Source of the DNA: Lyophyllum atratum
Taxonomy: Eukaryota; Basidiomycota; Agaricomycetes; Agaricales; Lyophyllaceae
DNA length: 64,000 nt
Direction of reading: 5' to 3'
Assembly: GCA_014905825.1 (NCBI GenBank)
Contig: JACGCN010000007.1
Coordinates: 1,922,001-1,986,000, forward strand
The position numbers and the translations under genes were made by a program. The notes under the pieces were generated by a model that was not told where the DNA came from, ran no database searches, and saw nothing but the letters and a program-made list of their open reading frames with translations. Positions 11,610 to 23,400 of the stretch are shown one piece after another; within the stretch, counting starts at the first letter, position 1, and every line of letters begins with the position of its first letter.

Positions 11610-14605
11610 TCATCGCCAATCATTCCACCGTCGCCGTCGACGGTCATGTTCATCACGAAAAGCCTCGACTTCATACTCTTCCACTTCTTCATCCGACCCT
11701 TCTTCCCTAATTTCGTCTTGTAAGGCATCGCGCGCAGCAGAAAGCTCTTCATGATATGTCTCCCATCGCTCCACCAGGTCTTTGGGTGGTGATTCGGCAC
11801 AATACTGGAAACATGTCAGAGCCAATATGCATGGACCGGGTGCCGTGCAGTCCTACGTACCCGTAGTAAACGAAGGACATCCGAAGCTGCCTTCACATCG
11901 TCCCTAAAAAACATCAACTTGATCGTCCTGAGAGCCTTCTGCCGCGATATCCGTGTGAGAAGATCCTTAACATTCCAATGAGTGAAGGTGCTCAATGCAA
12001 GAATCGTTCGGTCACATATTTCGGCAACATTCTGTTGCCCCCACTGATGATACTTGCCACTGTTTGGCAAGAGAAAAATCGCCACATGCTTTCCAAGAGT
12101 GTCAATTTATATAGATGGCGAGTTACAACTACATACCTCAAGTTGCTCCAAGTGCGCCATGACGTCCGAAAAGTATTGCGTGTTGAGAAAGTACCTCCGA
12201 TCAATTGACTGGAGCTGATGCACCAGTCTAGCATCATAGTAATCTAATGCATGCCGGATATGCTTAGCCCAATACTTCCTAGCATACTGATATTCTCCAA
12301 AGCTACAGATTATGAACATCAGGACATGTTTAAATGATGTGGTAGGTGGCATCGTACAAAGGTGGTACATACCTATCAGTTGCCAAAGCAATGTCCACCG
12401 CCGTAGTCAACAGGCTCATGCAATAATACGCTAAGTCAGCATTGCCAAACTTATAGTCAAACAAACGGCAAGAGGGCGTGTCGTCGGGTACTTGGAGATA
12501 ATCCAAAAACGGCACGATAGTTTCGAATCCAAGATATTGGATCAGCTCAGAGAAGATGCTACCATATATCAAAAGCAGGGAATGATGCCGCCGTGGCAGT
12601 GGATCCTGGAGACCAGGGAGACGGAGTAGTTTGCATGTTAACATAACCATTTCTGCTGGGTGACCGTCACCCATTTTATGAAGGGAGTCGCTCCAAAGAA
12701 GCGCAAGAGCACCCGTGATCCATTGGCCGCGGATTCCTAAAGGTGCCAACAATGCCAAGAAGTGTCTGAAGGCTGTCTGACGCAACAAATCAAAGTGCCG
12801 AAAAAGGTGTTCGTGTCCAGGGCCCTTCAGACCATGATTTATGGAGTAAGTTAGCAGCAGTCACCTATAGACAAGGGCCATCTCACCTTCAAGTGACTAT
12901 CCATATTCAGAAACATTGCTATATTGTGCTCATATGGAGCCATTAAATCAGACCAGCTTTCAATACCCCGACAAAAAAAATCAACCTCGGGCTGGGGTAG
13001 CTGGAGGATCCAAGTGTTAGGGTCCATGTCCATGATATCTTCGATAATGGCATCCTGATATTGACCTGCGTATTCGAGGTGGTCCATCCACGTGTAGAAG
13101 CTAGGACACGTTGCTTGGCGCAGGGCAGTACTGGAGTTACCAATCAAGTGTGATCCACCACGGGCCAATGAGTAGCGTCTCAGGCAATCCAGCATTGTAC
13201 GCACAGTTTGTGCCTCCATGGCTTCAGGATCAATATGAAAGTGGCCTGAGCGAGCAGGGTCGAAGACGAAGTCTGGGAAGGATTTGTGAATGGGGTGACC
13301 TAGGCCATGGATTCTATCTTCCATGAAAATCACGCAAAGGAGTCCACGCTGAATTGTAGAAACTTGGCCAGGCTGGAGGCAAAATAGTTCCGTGATATCC
13401 GCAAGGTAAACACCTAAGAGAATAGCACCAAGTACTACCTTCATAGCTTTTGTGTCAGGGATTGTCGCAAGGACTTGATGATACAACCCATCAAGCTCCC
13501 CAAAGGCACGACAGTTTGAGGGAGATGGGTTCAAGATGATCTTCAATTGTTCAACCGGGGACAGATACTCTTGGTCGACAAATCTGACTAGAGTAGCGGC
13601 GTAGATGAAATATCCATCAGACCGCTTCACCAGGAGGTCCACAATAGGGTCAGACGGCCATGGTTTCGCTACCACAGTCATCCACGGCTCATGCCTGTCA
13701 GATGCACATATCCTGGCGAATTCGTGGAGGAGATACAGCCGGATGTCCTGACGAGACCGGTAATCACCATAGAGAGAAATGGGTTTGGAAGTAAATTCGG
13801 AAAGTGGACTTTTCTCGAATGCGTTGCGGATGTTATATTCAGGTCGGCTAACGATGAGAAGGCGGAGGGGAAATGTGGGTAGGCTGACGAGCATCAAGAT
13901 ATAACTCAAAATTTGGGATTGATTTTCACGTCCAGAGCATTCGTCAAGGCCATCAACGACAATGAGCGATGGGAAAGTGGGCTTCCATGACGATGTTAGA
14001 ATTTGGAGCGGCTCGACGATTAGTCTCTGAATTTGAATTGTGATGAGCTGATGGAGGATGGAGGGGTCGTCAACGAGGACTTGTTGAACCGCTGGCCGTA
14101 GATCCGGAATAGACATAGCGAGCTGGTACGCAATCGTCGTGAAAAGGCGGTCAATGGAGTCGCGGCCCGGCCGCCCTCGACAAAAGAAAAAGCTAGCGGC
14201 TAGGACCTTACGATCAGCACTGTTCTCGGCTATTGTTTGCGCAATCGCGGATTTCCCTGCGCCTGCGGGACCTTGGAGCCAGAGGACTCGGTCGTCTTTC
14301 CCACTAGTCTCCCGATCAATCCACTGGGTGACTTCTTCGATTAAATTCGCGCGTGTTCCAGGATGACACTTCGCAGGCGGATAGCGCTCGTGTGAATTGA
14401 ACGCCGCTCCCGGAGAGGTCACGTTGAACAGAGGAAGGAGCCCTAGAGTCGTGTGAGTCCCGATTATGCATGCACACCGCTTAGGATACGCACCTGGTTC
14501 AGGTCTGCTGATAGATACATTCTCAACATGATTATGATTACCGCTGATGTCTGCATATGCACCGCCGTAGACGTTGAAATTTCGTCCGTGAGCGAAAGCC
14601 ATCAT
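11610..14605 (-). CDS. NACHT-domain NLR-like STAND NTPase, copy 2
   Basis: Paralogue of the gene at 1262-4297 with the same domain order: Gly/Asn-rich N-terminus (VYGGAYADISG), NACHT core with Walker A GPAGAGKS and Walker B LIVVDGLDEC, long helical C-terminal part and an Arg-rich end (RRRRRWNDWR). Introns fall at the same places as in copy 1. Exon junctions inferred by comparison include SHLK/GPGHEHLF, ATD/SFGEYQ, LEQLE/HVAIFLL and LRLLR/YCAESP. The start is one of two adjacent ATGs (14605 or 14602); copy 1 matches the second. The first intron here is 51 nt without a stop, so it can be read through, whereas copy 1 needs splicing. No frameshift or premature stop was found, so this copy also looks functional. 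Its role is presumably recognition or cell-death signalling; the trigger is unknown. Confidence 0.9.
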
Positions 14606-14622
14606 GAGCGGGATATCGGAAG

Positions 14623-14935
14623 TCAATGGACAAGAGTCGGTGAGGCTGTGTTGGAGCTTGAAGCCGCCAAACATGAGGAATCATACTTGCGGTCATCTGA
14701 TATCAAAAGCTCAGACGCGTCCGCAGACGCCCAAGCCATGATAAGCGCCTTTGCTATCGCTCCGCCAGTGGGAATGAGAACTCTCTCATATTCCACTGAA
14801 TCAGTTATCTCGCATTGTTCACGCCAGAAGAAGCCACCGCGTTCGAATGGACTTCCGACTAGCGCTTGAAGTACCACTGCACTGTTGTAGGGAATAGGAC
14901 TCGCGAGAATGATAAACGGCCGTGATTATAATTAC
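14623..14935 (-). CDS. Short hypothetical ORF upstream of NLR copy 2
   Basis: A reading frame of about 100 codons ends just before the NLR start on the same strand. It contains VVLQALVGSPFERGG and VLIPTGGAIAKALIMAWAS, which read like real protein sequence, but no family is recognised. There is no clear ATG at its 5' end, so it may be a gene remnant or an upstream exon. No counterpart was noticed upstream of NLR copy 1. Confidence 0.25.
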
Positions 14936-15489
14936 TGGGAACAGCCTGCGTAGGAGGGACGAACATTGTAAAGAACTCGGAGTTTAAGACAAAAAACGGA
15001 AAGCAGAGGGCTGAGTGACACTAGCCATTGCTATTGAAGGGCGGGAAGTGGTATAGATATCGTACACGGAATAGACACGTCCACCTATCAGAATAGATGT
15101 CAGTCAGCCCTTGAGCTTATTGGGGTTGTCAGCCAAGATTAACGTACACGAAAAGGGAGGGTATCGTCAGAGAAGAGAGTTCCTTGTTGTGGTCTTCATG
15201 ACCTCGAAATCGCGGACACCGACGGCAAGAGGGCTCCATGAGCTCAGTCCTTCCCCCTGGATGTAATGTCAAAAGGATGTTACCTATCTTAAAGAAGTTA
15301 GAACGAGTTCCGTCAGGAGTCCTCGCCTTCAGACTCGGTAGCGACGCGTAATAATCGATCTGAAGATGGTCATAAATGTTGAATTTCGTGGAATCAGCAA
15401 GAATATACTAGTAGATCCCACCTTCAAACGGTATCTCTTGGTTTAACGGTTTGAGAGAGGCATAACGGATGTGGATGTTGATTCCAAAG
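14936..15489. other. Intergenic sequence, nothing recognised
   Basis: No coding, RNA or repeat feature could be supported in this stretch. Confidence 0.4.
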
Positions 15490-15690
15490 CAGGAAGATCG
15501 GATAAGTCCGGCCCGATTTGATTTGCGACGCTAAACAAGTCACGGCGGTTCCTCCCAAGTTCCTCCCTTTCACTACATCGAGCGACGCGACGACCCTTCT
15601 CATCATCATGGACGTCGACCTGCTCTGTCCGTAAGGCCGTTATTAAGTCCTTGCTCGAGTCCGCGTCAGACACCCCTACGCGCGGCGAAT
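15490..15690 (+). repeat. Upstream segment shared with 6095-6290 (inverted)
   Basis: Inverted copy of 6095-6290, with AAGTCCGGCCCG, GCGGTTCCT, CATGGACGTCGACCTG and TCCGCGTCAGACACCC as matching landmarks. It lies about 265 bp upstream of the decayed rps6 fragment D, as its partner lies upstream of copy A. Confidence 0.7.
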
Positions 15691-15954
15691 TGTTTTTTTT
15701 TATCTGTGACTGACTTGTTGACTGGTTGCTAAGCAGCCTTCTACCAGCGATAGCTCTAGATTCCTGTCCCCGACGCTCTCAAACCAGGACATGTCCAATA
15801 CCGGCCGGGGTTACGATGCACACCGACGCTTGGAGGATGACCTTAGCAGTCATGATTCATACGACCAAAAGCCTTAAATATTGGCTTGGAAAGGCCACAG
15901 TGCGTCCATTTCATCCACCTTGAATTTTTTTTTTCCCGGTAACCTCTCCCCCCC

Positions 15955-16310
15955 AGCGATGAATGGCAGGCGACATCTTCTTCCGAACCGAGAGTGACGA
16001 CAAAAGGAGCCACGGCATGATACAAGGCGTCTACCTTCCAAATTGGACGAAGCCTCTTCTGGCCAGTGGTTGCTCGCGGTAGAACACACCCGCCACTGTT
16101 TTCATTCGTCCATCAGCACCCAGGGCGAAAGCGACATCATTCGGCTCATCGAGACCGTCCTTCATGAGCGTCTAGATGTCAACGGGTCGATAAAGATCGG
16201 GAGGTCCTCCGCACTTAGCAAAAACGAATGCGTCAGAAAGCACGTTTTCCGGATGGAGTTTACTCTCGAAGAAGCCGGAGGAGACACCCCACAAGTCGTA
16301 AGTCCTATCT
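15955..16310 (+). pseudogene. Decayed rps6 (eS6) fragment D
   Basis: Strongly eroded third-exon remnant of eS6. The nucleotide run beginning GCGATGAATGGCAGG aligns with the working gene's GCGACGAATGGAAGG. Downstream the plus strand reads QGESDIIRLIETVLHERLD, then SSALSKNECVRKHVFR, against [19 protein letters not shown] and [15 protein letters not shown] in working eS6. Frame changes and stops occur. An NLR remnant follows in the opposite orientation, so this is a third copy of the rps6/NLR unit. Confidence 0.8.
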
Positions 16311-16554
16311 ACTTTCACTTGCTCTTTCTTTGGCATATCCTTCGCCCGACTCTCCGCCTCCTTTCTTCCGTATGTTCTAATCAAATCTTCCATTTCATCC
16401 TCCCTCGTCGCGATACCTACGTTTTTTTGCTCGAACTTTCGTACTGCCCTTTCTTCTCTGAGGGTTATCGACTGCCCTTCAGATACTGGCTCTTTTTCAT
16501 TCCAATAATTATATTACCGTGCAACTGGGATACCATCCACCCTCTAGCTACCCC

Positions 16555-16715
16555 GTAGCTTTGATGCTGCAGCCACCAGCGGCTCGTGCATGTCCGACGT
16601 GAATCCTGGCAAGCTCGTGGAGGGCGATAGATGCGGAGGTCTTCACCGAGGCCACCAATCACCATATACAGACGTTGGTTTAGGAGTGGATCAGTGAGAG
16701 ATCGATGTTCTCAAC
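16555..16715 (-). pseudogene. NLR gene fragment
   Basis: Reverse complement matches the NLR region encoding SLYGDYRSRQDIRLYLLHEF and the following HEPWM. Landmarks are TATGGTGATT, CGTGAAGACCTCCGCATCTAT and CACGAGCCGCTGG. Frameshifts scatter the blocks over frames. Only about 160 bp is recognisable. It lies tail-to-tail with rps6 fragment D, the same geometry as in the two large arms. Confidence 0.7.
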
Positions 16716-18157
16716 CAATTCCCCCCGGATAAGGACGCGTTGGGCGTTCCTGAACCCTTGACTGCTAAAACTGAAGGTTTGGGAGCAGAGGGTCAAGCGG
16801 CTGTCGGGTGTTAGCAGTCCATTGCTCAGGATATCCATCACAAAAGGCATCTAGTCCCAATCTCACCAACTCGGATTTAAAAGTAGAGTGATGAGGCAGA
16901 AGGCGGAGCGCACTAAGATCCCCATGCCAGTACGCGTGTTCAGCACCACAACTCCAGGGACAGCTGGATCCAGATCCACGTACCCCACATCCCATAGCCG
17001 AACACGTTTCATTATCAACACATCCTTCTACTATCGGCGCACGCGCTGAAAGAGAACGGTGGGTGGCACTTGGAGTATTCACATGCCACCCCAGGCGCGT
17101 ACCACCGCCTCGCTCCCATATATCGCTTGCCCCTTCCGTCTCCTGCCGTCTTCGTAGGGCCCTGCTCTTAATGTGTGGTGATTTGCGTCTATCCGCGTGG
17201 GCGAACAGCCACAAGTGCCAAATAACTGCTTCCAAGTATGTGGGCGTCCTCCGATCAATGGGTGATGGGCGGGCCAGGCCTTTTCCAGTTACACATATCC
17301 CTGGAATCGGGAGGCGATGCGCACTCATCGGGGCATCGCGTTCGCCGGTGTTCCGTACGTATCTATCCTTGGTCAGGGTTCGCTATTCAGTTCGTAGGAA
17401 ATCATGACATGTGATTGCGAGGCGATGCGTATGCTACAGAGGCTAATTGGGAGATGCATGGGGATGGGGGAAGAGTGTTGAGTGTAAGTGGATGGGGCAT
17501 AATGGGGTGCGAACAGAAGTCGATGCGACATAGAACATAGAAATCCTTCCGCGAGGGGTGTAAATGGATAGGGCGCAGGATTTCGGAAGGGCCGGAAGCG
17601 GCAGGGAGAGTGATGATGGTAAAGGTGGAGGAACAGGCGTGGGGATAGAGGGTAGAAATGGGGGTTTAATAAAAAGGTGTAAAAATATCGATAAATGATG
17701 GAAGTGGAAATTATGGGGCGTTCGAAAGGGTCGACCTGCGAAAGGGAAGGAAGATTCGCAGGAGAAAAGGGGGATCGACAATAAATATAATGTACGTCGA
17801 AAGCAATTCGAGAGCATGGACAGTGAAGAGCAATTCAAGTTCGAAAGCGACACGACAGAGAGCCGTGTTTCCAGAGTATGGACACGACCTGGACAAGGAG
17901 ACCATGAAGGGCGGGGACCGTTGAAGTTGGGAGGCAAAGAAGCACAACGCGAAGGAGCGGCTTCGAGGTAGTTCTATCATAGCTTGAAGAACGAATCTAC
18001 CCTCTGGAGCAGAAAGAGTCAGATAGCTTCCAACGTGAAAGATATTGAACGTACCGCAGGGTAGCGGCTGGATAACTTTGATCGCGATACAAATCAGTTC
18101 GGTGCCGCGGTAAAGCAACTAAGGAGCATATGCGTACCTCAGGGGTCCAGAACTCTT
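16716..18157. other. Unassigned sequence between NLR fragment and metacaspase array
   Basis: A 187-codon minus-strand open frame at 16765-17328 and a 135-codon one at 17711-18118 show no motif and no homology I recognise. The latter lies just downstream of metacaspase gene 1 and may be its 3' region. Nothing here is supported as a gene. Confidence 0.35.
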
Positions 18158-19934
18158 TCACCTCAGCCAATTCTGGCCGACGTAAGCTAGATTTGAAAGA
18201 TTAAGATGAGACTGAAATATCAAATTAGCACGGTCAAGGGCTCGCACCTCACGACACGCATTAATTTCTTCAGAGTTGGACGCCGTTTCCGTTTCTTCTC
18301 TGTGCGGGTCCCAATGAGCTCTTCGGAGAAATAGACAGGAGATCACTTCGACTTACCAAGAAAATCAACAAGGGCCTACGAAGGGATTATCAACCATTCG
18401 AACGAAAAGGTGCGGGTGAGGACTGAAGCTTACGCTAGTCATTGAATGGAAGTCGTATTCCCATGTCTGTTGCGAATCCTTGCAAGCCGAAAGGCAGATC
18501 TACGAGCATGACCCATCAGTTCGGTGGAACAGGGACTATGATGAAGCACTTACAACGTTGTTCTTGATACCCTTAGGGCGGCGGCAAAACCCAGAACAGA
18601 GAGACGGTGCACATTCGGTTCCCTTTCCGTACCCGCCTTTCGTCCCTTTGCACTTCTGTCCTATGGGGGTGACCGCATCTTCAATCATACCAAAGGGTAC
18701 ATAATCGTGTCTCAGGATCTCAAGACCTGATTCATGGTCGTGAGTCTGGATTCGGAAATGTTGTGAAGCTCAACTCACATCTGCGTCCCATACGACGGAC
18801 TTTGGCCGGTCTTTAGCTGCCGATTATCGTAGTTTTGGTATGAGGACTTACAGCGGCTGATCGAGTTGGACACTCTGTTACACTTGTAGTGCGGCAGATC
18901 TGCGGAGTTCGGTCAAATCCAGGACAGGAAAACACGAGGGAGCAAAACCAAGTACCTAATAGCGTTCCGCTATGACAGCTATCGAAAATCGCCTGATGAT
19001 TTATTAGCGCGGACCCCGTCAACTATAAAATGAGGAAACGCACGACTAAGCGGCTCTTTGCATGTAGACGTTCTACCAAATGTTCTTTCAACTCCTGATT
19101 GAGAGGTGAGTTTGCTGAGGTATCACGAAAATGAGGAAAATTCTGTACATTATCAACTATAGCCTTGGTGTCATCGACTTCAGCATCGGAGGGGAATGCA
19201 TCCAGAGGCATAATTACTGAAAAATGAATTAGCAATAACAAGAGGAAAGGCTGTGCATCACCAACATTCATTTTTCCCGTCTAGCTCGTCCTTATCTTCG
19301 GTCTCTTGCTGGAAGGAATGGCCAGCAACTACAAATTGGTCAGCCAGGCTTGACATAGAAAGGTCCTAGACATACAGTAGAACAGGTAATGGTCGCCCGG
19401 TTCTTGATGCTCCAACAATGCTTTAACTTCACGCAGCTATCCAGCAAAGGTGAGCGACGATGAGCTATTGAGATCGCCGATTTGGGACTGACTATGTTTT
19501 CCATTGTTGGTATAAGATGCGCCGCCGTCCCCGGTGCATCAGTCATAACCATGATCGCAGACTCGGAATATCCGTATCGTTCTAGGAAGAGTGCGGACGG
19601 AAAGCGTCAGTCCAGATCATTCGAATGGATCGATGGTTAAACTGACTGAGCAAAAGGGCCTTGAACCGCTGCACCTCTTTCTGTGGCCCTTTCAAGCGGT
19701 GCTGCGGGTCGAGCGCATAGGTATAATTAATTGCGATAAGAAGAGCCTTCTTTCGAGGCCCGCGGAGAATTCTTCGATTAAGAGACAGCGATGACCATAG
19801 TTGGCCAGGCTTCAGGGTAACCTATGAGATAAGAACAGGGATTAGCCGGGACAATCCTTGCATGGCTTGCATAGCTTGTTTACATGACTTACTGAAGAGA
19901 AGTGCCTATGATTGATGATGAAAGGCCGGACCAT
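18158..19934 (-). CDS. Metacaspase-like caspase-domain protein, gene 1 of a tandem array
   Basis: Member of the caspase-fold (C14) family expanded in Agaricomycetes; metacaspases cleave after Arg/Lys and act in cell death and protein quality control. On the minus strand the first exon begins MVRPFIINHRHFSS. After a spliced intron come RKKALLIAINY, then YGYSESAIMVMTD, then LLEHQEPGDHYLFY. A junction rebuilds YFAGHS, which carries the catalytic His, and later AIFDSCHSGTLL carries the catalytic Cys. The p10-like part contains CSGFCRRPKG and ISACKDSQ-type sequence (here ICLSACKDSQQTWE), ending near LKKLMRV/SHLNLSN. About a dozen short introns are needed; boundaries near the 3' end are uncertain and the stop at 18158 gives a shorter C-terminus than gene 3. 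No zinc-finger prodomain is present. Confidence 0.75.
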
Positions 19935-20596
19935 CAGGTGACGATCGCTATTGGGGCGGTCGAAGCCGTGGTGAAGAGATTAGCCTGGATACCGTAGCCA
20001 AATCAATGACACCGGCAGAACAAGTTGTTCTGGGCGGTATCCAGACAACGAGTGCTTCGTAGCACGAAAGCCTGAGAGGAATTATTTCAAAACGAGAGAA
20101 CTGTGCGTCGTGCGATTGAGAAAAGGAATGAGTTGTGGGGAAAAGACATGCTGCGATGCCTACGGACCGGACCGTTTTGTAGCGGTGACTGTGACCGGCT
20201 GTGTCCGCCCGTGACGTCGTGCACTGGTTGTATTGAAGCGTGCAGGGGTTATGCCGGTGTAGGCGGCAGTGCATCCTGCGAGTTTGCCTCCGTAATATAT
20301 CCGTCTACGACTAGGGTCCGAGTTTCTCGATTAGAACACTTTGAATCACGATCTAACCAAAGGCCATCTCCTGGTACCTAGGGGGATAGGGATGGTATAA
20401 ATATATTTAAGAATACGTGAGCCGAAACTGTCATGGGGCCAGAACGAGCCTGCGCACATATCATGAGTCCCAGATAACATCTATTGCGTGTGCAGAGCAC
20501 GCCTGCCCGGGAGTGCCAGGCTAATTTTCCTGTGCCTTCCAAATGGCTCAGAAGCGAAAGAATCAAGAACGACAGAATCAAATGAAATCATGACGG
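19935..20596. other. Intergenic sequence between metacaspase genes 1 and 2
   Basis: Nothing recognised. A 108-codon minus-strand frame runs into the 5' side of metacaspase gene 1 but has no clear relation to it. Confidence 0.35.
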
Positions 20597-20830
20597 CTAC
20601 TCCTCGACTATCGGAGGAATCGAGATCTGCAACTCGCATGATCTCGAAACTTCTCGAAGTCCCTTGCGCATCGTACCTGAGGATCTTGGTGAATGTTCAT
20701 CTCGGGTTGCGAGTCCGTCAGCATCCGCAAAGAGGGAGTCCCCTTCAAGCAGCTCGGTTTCTATTCGGTGTCTTAACTTGCTTTTGGTAGTATGCTCATA
20801 CAGTCTAAGGTACAACTCTTGAGGTTCTTG
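20597..20830 (-). pseudogene. Detached metacaspase C-terminal exon remnant
   Basis: The minus strand reads LYLRLYEHTTKSKLRHR and, in another frame, RAA-stop-RGLPLCG, matching FYLRLHGHARIHRK and RRAARGLPPLR in the C-terminal exon of metacaspase gene 3. A stop or frameshift breaks the match. It lies ~790 bp beyond the last exon recognised for gene 2, so it may be that gene's displaced 3' end. Confidence 0.6.
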
Positions 20831-21616
20831 GCTGTACGGCGAGCTCCGGTAACAACCATAGACGAATGAAGACTAGGTAGGGAAAATATGCGAGTGGCAT
20901 GGCGTTTCTGAGACCGTTGGTATAACGTGATACTCGCGGATAAGTGGTACTGCATGGCGGTATGTATATATGTGCGCGTAAGTCAGATGGCTGCAGACAA
21001 ATAAATAATGAGAGGCATATGGCGAAGGGAGGAGATAGGGTGGAGGAGGGAGGCGTGATGGCTCAAAAGCCGTCGCTGACTAGGAGCCTTAGGCTCATAC
21101 GTCATTATGCCATGCATGGCGGGGCTGACCACGTGTAGAGAGGTAGCGTAGAGTACCGGGAGGGATTCAGGGTCAGAGTAGTCAGCACGGGAGATGGCTT
21201 GGATTGAGAGGCCAAGGGAAAGGCATAATATGAGCGATGAGAGTGATCGGAACGCGCTTGGGGTTGCGCAGCGGTAAGGGCGTAGGCTGGCAATGTGATG
21301 GTTTAGTCGAAGAATGAGCCATGCTGAGGGGCTGAGCAGGCTGCAGATGGGCGTCTGAACCATGCTCCCTAGATCTTGAAAAGGGAGTTGGCTCTCTGCG
21401 AGGGGATCACGGCTTAGAATGGTGAGTATAAGTCGAGTAAAATACGTACCAAAGGAAAACGGCTTGAAAGCTTCGAAAATAAAGCATATTAGCATCGGTC
21501 ACGCAAGTGTTTGTTTCACAAATAACAAACCTGTGGTTCTCCCTCTTTAGAGTAGCGAGGACGTGAGCTGAAAGAAGTTCAGCTTTGTGGGATACAAGTT
21601 GCGCAGGAGTCGTACC
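20831..21616. other. Sequence between gene 2 body and its C-terminal remnant
   Basis: Holds a 170-codon minus-strand frame (20983-21495) rich in Leu and Ser without recognised motifs. It may be an insertion that split the 3' end of metacaspase gene 2. There is no evidence for an independent gene. Confidence 0.3.
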
Positions 21617-23400
21617 TCAGTTCACGCATAACCTTCTTCAACGCGGGACGTTGCTCGATTTCTGTGAGCCTTAGATATAAGAACGCGAATTGAGGCGTAG
21701 ATAATTCAATTTACCCAGGAGATCCATTAGTGCCTTTCAAATCGAATGAAGTTAGGTCACGCAAGACGTGTGTATAGGAAGACCTACCGCGGTCATAGAT
21801 TTATGTTGCAGGCCGTCCCACGTACACTGACTGTCCTTGCAGGCTGAGATGCTAATCTAACGAGTCGCGAATCATTTAACATCAGTGACCTTGATACTAT
21901 CATGCGGACGTGAAGCGACTCACAACATTATTCTTATGGCCTGGTAGACGAAGGCAGAAGCCAGAACAGCTTTTCTTTGGTTTGAACTCCTTCCGTTCGC
22001 CATCCCGGGCCGGCCCCTTCTTCCCTTCCTTCTTTCCAGTCTCTATTGTCATGCCAGCACCCCCAGTCTGCCCATTTATCCGCGCACCTGTGCGCCTCGC
22101 CAGTCCCAGCATTTCGGTTGTCGAGTACTCGAGGTTCAGAATTCCGCGACCACATTCCAGGGCTATCGATTGGCTGACCGTGAGGAAACGTCTAGGACGC
22201 TAGAGTGAGTCTTGCGCTTACCCCAGCGGACAAGTCGCCGTACTATAGGGAGTAGTCAGTGGCGGCAAGTCAGTATGCATACGTGGATTGTAGACTTACA
22301 ACGGCTGGTACAGTTATACACTCGGTTGCATCTGTGATGTGGCAGATCTATGATGATAGAAGATCAACTAACGATGAAGTACTGAGTGAATGAAAAGGAG
22401 TACCAAGCAGTGTAGCAGATTGGCAGCTATCAAAGATAGCCTGCGTGTTTTGAGCATGCATATCTTCGGATCACAGGGAGGACTTACGACGAGGCGGGTC
22501 TTCGGGTTCAGTTGATCCACTAATTGAACTTTTAACTCCTGCGAGATATGATTAATGCCGCCTTATTTCTGAATATGGATAGCCCACATTATCGATGATG
22601 GTCCTCTTGAAGTCAAGCTCACGATCGGCCATACAAGCTTCAAGCGGTACAATTACTAGACTTCTCGTTAGTAAGGGCGGACAAGAGAAGTCCTGGAAAA
22701 ACTACTTTCATCCCTTCCGTCCTCTTCACCTTCGTCCTCGGTTTCCCCTGGTAGCTGGGCAGAATGACCGGCGACTAAATGATTCGATATGGATCAGACG
22801 CCCTGCAGGCTCATTTATAGACGAAGCGAACGAGACATACAGTAAAAGAAGTATTGATCGCCAGGTTGTTGATCCTGCAAAAACGATTTCACTTCGCGCA
22901 TCTAGAATCAGATAAGATAAGATACAGGCAACCAATTCAATGACCAATCGGGACTGACGATATTGTCGCTGATGGGATAAAGCGACGAAGACGGATCCTC
23001 TGCGTCTGTCATAACGACGATCGCAGACTCCTCATATTCGTATTGGCCTAGAGTTACGGTTCCACAAGATGTCAACCGACGTGATCGGCCTATCGATGAG
23101 AGATGTTCTTACTGATCAACAGGGATCTCAAACGCTTCACATCTTGCTGGGGCCCTGCCAGCCTATCGTGTCCACTAGGAGCCCGGATGTAACTAATGGC
23201 GATAAGCAGAGCCTTTTTCTTGAAACTGCCGGGAAGCGGCTGCTTGGGACATAGAAGCCTTGTCAATAGCTGACTGGGCTGGCACAACGCCTATGGTGAA
23301 TAGGGCATTAGCCGGCGGCAATCCGAATCCGAGTGGCTTGTGTACATACCGATGATGGAAAACGGTGAGCTTGGCCCATAATGAAATCGCGCAGCACCAT
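21617..23400 (-). CDS. Metacaspase-like caspase-domain protein, gene 2 of the array
   Basis: Same family and strand as its neighbours. It starts MVLRDFIMGQAHRFPSS at 23400, matching the start of gene 1. After an intron follow FKKKALLIAISY, YEYEESAIVVMTD and QQPGDQYFFY; splicing then gives YFAGHSAQ with the catalytic His. The Cys motif reads AIFDSCQSATLL, with Gln where genes 1 and 3 have His; the Cys itself is kept. RWGKRKTHSS, CSGFCLRLPGHKNNV and ISACKDSQCTW follow, then an exon ending VMRELR. The 3' end could not be completed: a C-terminal remnant with a broken frame lies near 20.6-20.8 kb. The gene may be truncated but still keeps the full protease core. Confidence 0.65.

Larger units (their letters stand above)
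9985..14605 (-). repeat. Right arm of the large inverted segmental duplication
   Basis: Mirror image of 1262-5655: decayed rps6 on plus, then NLR copy 2 on minus. Decayed copies A and C share TTATGG-AGGATGTCAGCTAAC-like sequence that the working rps6 lacks, so the arms are closer to each other than to the central gene. Confidence 0.8.

Noticed and set aside
16765..17328. 187-codon minus-strand open frame
   Set aside because: Begins next to the NLR remnant but shows no motif, no splice pattern and low-information composition.
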